Positions 1 to 4,450 of a stretch of 5,795 nt of DNA are shown here, one piece after another; the first letter of the stretch is position 1; each line of letters begins with the position of its first letter. The stretch is from Acidimicrobiia bacterium (GTDB taxonomy: Bacteria; Actinomycetota; Acidimicrobiia; Acidimicrobiales; SZUA-35), in contig JAOUGG010000204.1 of assembly GCA_029857855.1 (NCBI GenBank), positions 1 through 5,795 on the forward strand. The letters are read 5' to 3'. The notes beneath the pieces are model-generated. The model was not told where the DNA came from. It worked only from the letters and a program-made list of their open reading frames with translations, and did not search any database. Position numbers and translations under genes: made by a program.

Positions 1-48
1 GGTGGGTTGGCGGCGCCGGTGGGTTGGCGGCGCCGGTGGGTTGGCGGC
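1..48. repeat. 17-bp GC-rich tandem repeat, about 2.8 copies
   Basis: The unit GGTGGGTTGGCGGCGCC occurs exactly at 1-17 and 18-34, and its first 14 bases recur at 35-48. Each full unit and its junction contain the 8-bp palindrome CGGCGCCG (11-18 and 28-35). A 17-bp period does not preserve a reading frame, and no start codon (ATG, GTG or TTG) lies on the minus strand here, so it is probably non-coding. It may extend leftward beyond the window. Confidence 0.85.
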
Positions 49-50
49 CC

Positions 51-90
51 GGGGTCGGGCTGCGCGGGGTCGGGCTGCGCGGGGTCGGGC
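51..90. repeat. 15-bp GC-rich tandem repeat, about 2.7 copies
   Basis: The unit GGGGTCGGGCTGCGC is present exactly at 51-65 and 66-80, and its first 10 bases recur at 81-90. It abuts the 17-bp repeat, but the unit sequence is unrelated. There are no spacers, so it is a minisatellite-like array and not a CRISPR. It lies just past the 3' end of ppk2. I see no function in it. Confidence 0.85.
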
Positions 91-97
91 GGTCAGG

Positions 98-121
98 GGT
101 CAGCGCTGGTTGGTCAGCGCT
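98..121 (-). other. Direct repeat and small dyad overlapping the ppk2 stop codon
   Basis: GGTCAGCGCT occurs at 98-107 and 112-121. Because AGCGCT is self-complementary, the copies at 102-107 and 116-121 can pair; with G108-C115 this gives a 7-bp stem. The ppk2 stop codon (114-116) lies within the structure. No T-run follows on the ppk2 strand, so this is at most a weak 3'-end hairpin and not a canonical intrinsic terminator. Confidence 0.4.
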
Positions 122-950
122 TGAACTTGCCTTTCTTGGCCAGGTGGGCCTCCATGATCTCGACCTCATCGGCTCCGTCGATGACGATCTCGGGGTCGGG
201 TTTGAAGTCGACCTTCGGGTCACGGTCGGCGTAGTCGACGGCGTTGAGTATCAACTTCATCGCATTCAGCCGGGCGAGATGTTTGTCCTCCGAGCGGATG
301 ATCGTCCACGGCGCCATCTCGGTGTGCGTCCGATTCAGCATCTCGTATTTGCGCTCGGTGAAGTCGTCCCACAGGTCCTGGGCCTGCATGTCGATCTCGC
401 TCAGCTTCCAGTTGCGGAGCGGATCGTCGCGCCGACGCTCGAACCGGCGCTGCTGCTCCTTCTTGGTGACGGAGAAGTACAGCTTGAGCAGGATCGTGCC
501 CTGACGGACGAGATCCTTCTCGAAGCCGACGACCCCGCGCATGAAGTTCTCGTACTCCTCCTCGGTGCAGAACCCGAAGACGGGCTCGACCATCGCCCGG
601 TTGTACCAGCTCCGATCGAACAGCACCATCTCGCCACCGGCCGGGAACTGCGAGACATAGCGTTGGAAACACCACTGGGACCGCTGGTCGAAGCTTGGCT
701 TGCCCAGCGCAACCACCCGATAGCGCTTCTCGTTCATGTAGCGGGTGACCCGACGGATGGTGCCGCCCTTGCCGGCTGCGTCCCGGCCCTCGAACAACAC
801 GATGTAGCGTTCGTTGGTGCGTTCGATGTGACGTTGCAGCTTCAGGAGCTCGACCTGGTAGGGCACCAGTTCGAGGTCGTTGTCCTCGCGTCTGAGCAGG
901 CGACGGTAACGGTCCTCGTCGATGGTCTCGTTTTCAGAATCGCCTGCCAT
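114..950 (-). CDS. ppk2: Polyphosphate kinase 2 (PPK2 family)
   Basis: A 278-residue cytoplasmic kinase of the PPK2 family. The family moves phosphate between inorganic polyphosphate and nucleoside mono- or diphosphates using Mg2+. Visible signatures: Walker A loop GRDAAGKG at residues 55-62, followed by GTIRR; an FQRYV...FPAGGE segment at about 95-107; Walker B region VLFDRSWYNRA at 109-119 with the catalytic Asp at 112; and a basic lid, KKEQQRRFERR, followed by the RNWKLSEID signature (about 163-187). The APWTII...D..ARLN segment follows at about 213-229. Length and motifs fit a single-domain enzyme. The motifs resemble class I (ADP/GDP-using) members, but class cannot be fixed by eye. Start choice: the ATG at 950 has a GTGGAAG Shine-Dalgarno-like sequence 8 nt upstream. 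The frame stays open to a GTG at 1052, which lacks a ribosome binding site and adds 34 unconserved-looking residues. The C-terminus is Lys-rich. The gene is monocistronic as far as visible and divergent from corA. Confidence 0.93.
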   Translation of the reverse strand: MAGDSENETIDEDRYRRLLRREDNDLELVPYQVELLKLQRHIERTNERYIVLFEGRDAAGKGGTIRRVTRYMNEKRYRVVALGKPSFDQRSQWCFQRYVSQFPAGGEMVLFDRSWYNRAMVEPVFGFCTEEEYENFMRGVVGFEKDLVRQGTILLKLYFSVTKKEQQRRFERRRDDPLRNWKLSEIDMQAQDLWDDFTERKYEMLNRTHTEMAPWTIIRSEDKHLARLNAMKLILNAVDYADRDPKVDFKPDPEIVIDGADEVEIMEAHLAKKGKFKR

Positions 951-968
951 GGCTATCGCTTCCACTCT

Positions 969-993
969 CGGGTCGGTCTCACCGGCCGACCCG
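969..993. promoter_or_regulatory. Inverted repeat / hairpin just upstream of ppk2 ribosome binding site
   Basis: CGGGTCGG (969-976) and CCGACCCG (986-993) are perfect 8-bp inverted arms. In plus-strand RNA the stem extends to 10 pairs (one G-U) around the loop TCACC. On the ppk2 strand the arms end 5 nt upstream of the GGAAG ribosome-binding sequence, so the element would lie in the ppk2 promoter or leader. It could be an operator for a dimeric repressor or an RNA hairpin affecting ppk2 translation. Which of these applies is inference. Confidence 0.45.
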
Positions 994-1100
994 CCTTGGA
1001 TCGTCCTCACCCATTCTGCCAGGAATCCCCGTCGGCGCCAGATCGGGTCCACTAAGCGATCAAGAAAATTTGCCGGCGAACGCCCCGCCTCGCCTCCGTC

Positions 1101-1112
1101 GCCGGATCCGGC
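1101..1112. promoter_or_regulatory. Perfect 12-bp palindrome upstream of corA
   Basis: GCCGGATCCGGC is a perfect palindrome ending 15 bp before the corA ATG at 1128. Its position suits an operator or a transcription-start-proximal element. In GC-rich DNA a 12-bp palindrome can also arise by chance, and no second copy of it was seen in the window. Confidence 0.3.
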
Positions 1113-1127
1113 CCGAACGCTGCAACA

Positions 1128-2249
1128 ATGGGGTCAATGACCGCACGTCTTCTCGCTCACGAGCCGGGCTCGAACACCATGACACCGGCTGATGTCGAGG
1201 ATTGTGAGGAACTCCTGAAGTCCGGCACCGTCTTCTGGCTCGACGTCATCACCACCGACGCCGACGAACTCGACCGGCTCGGGGAGCGCTTCAACTTCGA
1301 CCCGGCGGCCGTCGAGGACATCCTCGACATCGAGCAGCTCCCCAAGTTCGACAACTACACCGACCACCTCTTCGTCGTGCTCCACGCCCTCACCGCCGAA
1401 GGCGAACGGATCGACACCGTGGAAGTCGACTGCTTCGTCGGCGAGAATCTGCTGGTTACGGTCAGCTCCAAGCCGGTCACCGGTATCAACTGGCTGTGGC
1501 GGTCGGTGCAGAAACACGCCCAGATGGGCAGCCTGGGCGCCGACGAGCTGTTCGCCCAGCTGGCGGAGGTGATCGGGCGGCGATACCTGGAGGTCATCGC
1601 CGAGTTCGAGTCCCGCATCGACGATATCGCCGACGACGCGCTCGACGCCGACCCCGACGTACTCGGGGACATCCAGGTCCTCCGCCGCGAGGAGACCACG
1701 GTCCGCAAGGTCCTTCGCCCCCAGCGCCTGGTGCTCGCCAACCTGCGTCGAGGCACCATCGGGGTGCTCGGATCGGAATCGCTGGGGATGTTGGGCGACG
1801 CCTACGACGTCCATAATCAGGTGGTCGAGTCGCTCGGATCGGCTCGCGCCCTGTTGAGCGACGCGCTCGACACCTACCGTGGCGCAGCCGCCGACCGCCA
1901 GGCCACAGCCACCACCATCCTCGCCGTCTATTCGGCCATCTTGTTGCCGCTCACCCTGATCACCGGCTGGTACGGCATGAACATCACACTGCCCGGGGAC
2001 GAGCGGAGCTACGCATGGGAACTGGTTCTGGCCGGTATGGCGGCGCTTTCCCTGCTGTCGTTTGCAGCGTTCGTCAGGGCGGGCTTCATCCGGCCGCCGG
2101 AGTTGCGGCGGGAGACGGTGCTCCGAGGTCTGGCCGGTGCGGCCAAAGCCCCGGTCAAGCCGTTCACGATGTTGCGCAACCCCCGTGTTCGTCGCAACGG
2201 CGGCTCACGGTCGTCGGCGACGAAACGCAGTCAATCGAAGACCGGTTGA
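1128..2249 (+). CDS. corA: CorA-family Mg2+/divalent cation channel
   Basis: A 373-residue inner-membrane channel of the CorA metal ion transporter family, which forms pentamers admitting Mg2+ (some members Co2+ or Ni2+). Residues 1-260 are the cytosolic domain, with the typical F.GENLLVTV strand (103-112) and long helices rich in Arg/Leu (about 150-260). TM1 spans about 262-280 and leads into the selectivity motif YGMN at 282-285, the family hallmark. TM2 covers about 297-318. The outer loop reads ITLPGDERS and lacks the classical MPEL. About 50 residues follow TM2, carrying 14 Lys/Arg (322-373); classical CorA proteins end soon after TM2, so this basic cytosolic tail is unusual. Start: ATG at 1128 or the in-frame ATG at 1137. 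Neither has a strong ribosome binding site (GGGG sits 3 nt before 1137), and leaderless translation is possible. Substrate specificity cannot be read from sequence alone. Confidence 0.93.
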   Translation: MGSMTARLLAHEPGSNTMTPADVEDCEELLKSGTVFWLDVITTDADELDRLGERFNFDPAAVEDILDIEQLPKFDNYTDHLFVVLHALTAEGERIDTVEVDCFVGENLLVTVSSKPVTGINWLWRSVQKHAQMGSLGADELFAQLAEVIGRRYLEVIAEFESRIDDIADDALDADPDVLGDIQVLRREETTVRKVLRPQRLVLANLRRGTIGVLGSESLGMLGDAYDVHNQVVESLGSARALLSDALDTYRGAAADRQATATTILAVYSAILLPLTLITGWYGMNITLPGDERSYAWELVLAGMAALSLLSFAAFVRAGFIRPPELRRETVLRGLAGAAKAPVKPFTMLRNPRVRRNGGSRSSATKRSQSKTG

Positions 2250-2285
2250 CCAACCCAGTGGAGCCTGTCGACTCAGCGATGCCGG

Positions 2286-3713
2286 CTATTGCGGATCTGT
2301 CGATGCTGTGATGGTGACCAGACCGCTCTGGTTGGGGCCTTCGACGCGGCGGATGCCGATCTCGTAGCTGGTGTCGGGTTCGAGGTCGACGAACGTGAAC
2401 TCCGTTTCGTCGCCGATGGCCGACGATCCGCCGACGTCGCCGAACCGTACGTAGGCGCCGTTGAGATAGAGATTGTGCAGGTCGGCGCCGAGCCTCTGAT
2501 CCCAGGCGACCGAGATCGACGTGGCCGAGGTGTCGACGACCTCGAACCCGGTCGGTGCCGTGACGCCGATGAGGAACTCGCTGCCCGGCACGGGGGCGGC
2601 CAAGGTGGTGGCACATGCCGTGCTCGGTTGGCCCGACTGCGGTTCGACGGCGACGGTGTAGTCGGTGTCGGGAGTCAGCGGATCATCGGACAGCGGGAGC
2701 CGTTCGATCACGTAGCGGAACGCCTCAGCCGGGACAGTATCGACGAACGCTCCGTCGAGCAGAATATCGACCGCTTCGGTGCTCGGGGCCCAGGCGACCA
2801 CGATGGCGGTGTCGCTGACCTGATCGATGGTGACCGGGCCGACCGGCCCGCTTTGAGCGCACGGATCGTCGGTGGCGTCGGTCCCTGCGGAGCCGGCGGT
2901 GTCGTTGAGGGTCGTCGTGTCGGGGGTCGACGTGGATCGGCCGGTTTCCTCCGTGGTCGGCCCCTCGGGCTCGGTGGCGGCGACGCCGGCGTCCTCAACC
3001 GCTGTTGTGCCATCGCGGAGCAACAGGAAGGCACCCGCCGTGACCGCCACCAGCACGGCGGCGGCTGCGACGATCAGCCCGGCGCGGCGCGGCCGGTCGG
3101 TGGCATCGACCAGGTCGGCCGTCGCCGCGTCCGAGCGCAGGGCGGCGTCGACGGATCGCCGCCACTGGCCGATCGACGGGTAGCGGGCTTCGGGTTGGGT
3201 GGCGAGCCCGACCCAGAGCGCCGAGGCCAACGCCGGCCGCTGGTCGGTCTCGAGTTGCAGGATGACGTCGTCCCAGCTCTCGTCGTCGTCGGTTCGCAGG
3301 CGGCCAATGGCCACCTGGGCGAGGCTCGCACTGGCGGCGAAGACGCCGTCCCGCTCGTCGGGAGTGCTACCGGATTCGCCTTCGTCTTCGTCTTCGTCGA
3401 CCCCGTCCTCGCCGCCATCGTCCTCGCTGTCGCCATCCGATGCCGCAACTGTCGAAGCGGCGGCCTCCAACTCGTCGCCCGGATCGAGCAACGACGCAGA
3501 CGAATCCTGCTCCGCAGCCGTTCGTGGCCGGATGATGATGTCCGGCGGTTCGATCTCCGGCGGAGTTCCGTCGGGGCTCAGCTCGTACCACCGACCGAGG
3601 GTCTCGTAGAGGAAGACGCTGACCCGTTCGAGGTCACGTCCGGTCACCGAGCGCGCCTCGTCGGCGAGCCTCCCGGCCAGGGTGAGCGGCGTGTCGTCGG
3701 TCGACTCGGTCAT
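2286..3713 (-). CDS. Single-pass membrane protein with fibronectin type III domains and kinase-tail-like cytoplasmic region
   Basis: 475 residues. N-terminal cytoplasmic part (1-210): two short predicted-helical segments (about 10-48 and 123-195) around a very acidic linker (92-121, with the run DEDEDE). Residues 160-192 (…LATQPEARYPSIGQWRRSV…) resemble the last helices of bacterial Ser/Thr kinases, with R177 at the position of the conserved subdomain XI arginine. No glycine loop, catalytic Lys, HRD or DFG is present, so it is not an active kinase. RPRR (207-210) then precedes one membrane span (211-232), which predicts an outside C-terminus. Outside are a Thr/Asp/Glu-rich linker (233-290) and two fibronectin type III-like β domains (about 291-372 and 384-472); the second has the clear pattern LEPDTSYEIGI. 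The only cysteines, C285 and C367, bracket the first domain and could form a disulfide. The start ATG lies 15 bp after the DUF2461 gene, suggesting co-transcription; no strong ribosome binding site is seen. Role unknown; sensing or surface adhesion is inference. Confidence 0.8.
   Translation of the reverse strand: MTESTDDTPLTLAGRLADEARSVTGRDLERVSVFLYETLGRWYELSPDGTPPEIEPPDIIIRPRTAAEQDSSASLLDPGDELEAAASTVAASDGDSEDDGGEDGVDEDEDEGESGSTPDERDGVFAASASLAQVAIGRLRTDDDESWDDVILQLETDQRPALASALWVGLATQPEARYPSIGQWRRSVDAALRSDAATADLVDATDRPRRAGLIVAAAAVLVAVTAGAFLLLRDGTTAVEDAGVAATEPEGPTTEETGRSTSTPDTTTLNDTAGSAGTDATDDPCAQSGPVGPVTIDQVSDTAIVVAWAPSTEAVDILLDGAFVDTVPAEAFRYVIERLPLSDDPLTPDTDYTVAVEPQSGQPSTACATTLAAPVPGSEFLIGVTAPTGFEVVDTSATSISVAWDQRLGADLHNLYLNGAYVRFGDVGGSSAIGDETEFTFVDLEPDTSYEIGIRRVEGPNQSGLVTITASTDPQ
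3381..3398 (-). repeat. In-frame hexanucleotide repeat encoding DEDEDE
   Basis: TTCGTC occurs three times in tandem on the plus strand; on the coding strand it is GACGAA, encoding Asp-Glu pairs in the acidic linker of the fibronectin type III protein. Gain or loss of a unit would keep the frame, so linker length could vary among strains. Confidence 0.7.
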
Positions 3714-3728
3714 CGGCGGTGTCCGGCG

Positions 3729-4412
3729 CTACAGGTTGGCCGTGAACCAGTGGTGCAGACCGACGCACGCCAGAAGCCTCTTCATGCACCAGTCGACGAA
3801 CGATGCCCTGGTCACCGACGCCGGCGTCGGCTCCGGCCAGCGGGCCTGGATGCCCTGTTTGTGGCGAAGCAGATCGGCGCGGGGGTGATTCTCGTCGTAG
3901 GGACTCGGCACCTTCTTGTAGTCCTGGCCGGCGACATCGAGTTTCCGACCTCGACCCAACTCGGTGAGTATCGCGGCGAGTTCGCCGCCGGTCGACTCGT
4001 CGGCCACCAGCTCACGCCATCGCTCGACCGACGGGATTGGTGCGCCTGACGCGAACCCGACATCGGCTTCGCTGATCCGGACCCACAACGTCGGAGCGGT
4101 CTTCTTGTTGTCGCCGTCCCAGAACTTGAGGAGCAGATGGTCCTTGTAGGGCGGGCGATCGGGGGAGAAGCGCAGATCGTTGTTGATCGGTGCGATCGAT
4201 CCGTTGGTCTTGGGCTGGGCGACGATTCCGGGGGAGATCTCCTCGGCCAGCCGTTCCCCCAACACCGCAACGAACGCCTTGGTCGGTCCGACGACGGCCT
4301 GCTCGTAGGTCGAGCGGTTCGCGTCGAACCAGGTCTTGTCCTTGGTTCCCAGGGTGGTGAGAAACTCCAGTCCCTCCCGAGGGAAGCCGGAGAACGTGTC
4401 GCGATCGGCCAT
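3729..4412 (-). CDS. DUF2461 / TIGR02453 family protein
   Basis: 227 residues, the usual size for this family of uncharacterised bacterial proteins. The sequence matches the family in order: F..FP.EGLEFL at the start, KDKTWFDANRSTYEQ (24-38), the hallmark LRFSPDRPPYKDH (80-92), then KKVPSPYDENHPRADLLRHK (166-185) and a final Trp (222) near the C-terminus. There is no signal peptide or membrane span, so it is probably cytosolic. The molecular function of the family is not established to my knowledge. Start: the ATG at 4412 places the first conserved motif right after the initiator, as is usual. The frame also stays open to a TTG at 4454 that overlaps the upstream gene's stop, but that extension would translate a hairpin (4424-4443) and looks like leader. 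Only a weak GGGG stands next to the ATG. It lies 38 bp after the upstream gene and 15 bp before the fibronectin type III gene. Confidence 0.88.
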   Translation of the reverse strand: MADRDTFSGFPREGLEFLTTLGTKDKTWFDANRSTYEQAVVGPTKAFVAVLGERLAEEISPGIVAQPKTNGSIAPINNDLRFSPDRPPYKDHLLLKFWDGDNKKTAPTLWVRISEADVGFASGAPIPSVERWRELVADESTGGELAAILTELGRGRKLDVAGQDYKKVPSPYDENHPRADLLRHKQGIQARWPEPTPASVTRASFVDWCMKRLLACVGLHHWFTANL

Positions 4413-4423
4413 ACCCCATGCTA

Positions 4424-4443
4424 CGTCGGGCTGCGGCCCGACG
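4424..4443 (-). other. Intercistronic hairpin between surface-protein gene and DUF2461 gene
   Basis: On the coding strand, CGTCGGGC and GCCCGACG pair perfectly (8 bp, mostly G-C) around the 4-nt loop CGCA. It sits in the 38-bp gap between the upstream stop (4451-4453) and the preferred DUF2461 start (4412). No U-tract follows, so it is not a classical intrinsic terminator. It may partly terminate transcription, protect the 3' end of a processed mRNA, or modulate translation of the next gene. Its presence favours the ATG start at 4412. Confidence 0.6.
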
Positions 4444-4450
4444 GGGCGGG

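Larger units (their letters stand above)
951..1127. promoter_or_regulatory. Divergent intergenic region between ppk2 and corA
   Basis: These 177 bp separate the preferred ppk2 start from the corA start, so they should hold both promoters. They contain an inverted repeat (969-993), an AT-richer patch at about 1060-1072 (AAGAAAATTT, one of the most AT-rich runs in the window) and a perfect palindrome (1101-1112). I could not identify a convincing -35/-10 pair on either strand. If ppk2 instead starts at the GTG at 1052, the region shrinks to 1053-1127. Confidence 0.5.

Noticed and set aside
1..90. CRISPR array
   Set aside because: The repeats are contiguous 15-17-bp units without unique spacers.
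2..124. C-terminus of a plus-strand gene entering from the left edge
   Set aside because: One frame is open to a TGA at 122-124 with an Arg/Ala/Gly-rich translation, but the 17-bp repeat breaks any periodic protein pattern and the frame would overlap the ppk2 end; not supportable from this window alone.
24..1055. Long plus-strand open frame (343 codons) opposite ppk2
   Set aside because: It mirrors the ppk2 coding frame in GC-rich DNA; its translation has no recognisable domain, while the minus strand encodes an unmistakable PPK2.
1134..1814. Minus-strand frame opposite corA
   Set aside because: It is antisense to a clear CorA, Val/Gly/Glu-rich and without recognisable motifs.
2250..2285. 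Bidirectional terminator between convergent corA and the fibronectin type III gene
   Set aside because: Only very short dyads are present (for example GGTT/AACC at 2244-2255) and there is no T-run, so no terminator can be supported.
2289..4049. Plus-strand open frame of 586 codons, longer than the genes beneath it
   Set aside because: It spans antisense across two minus-strand genes and their 15-bp gap, is Arg/Gly/Asp-rich without domain structure, and starts at a TTG. It is a GC-bias shadow.
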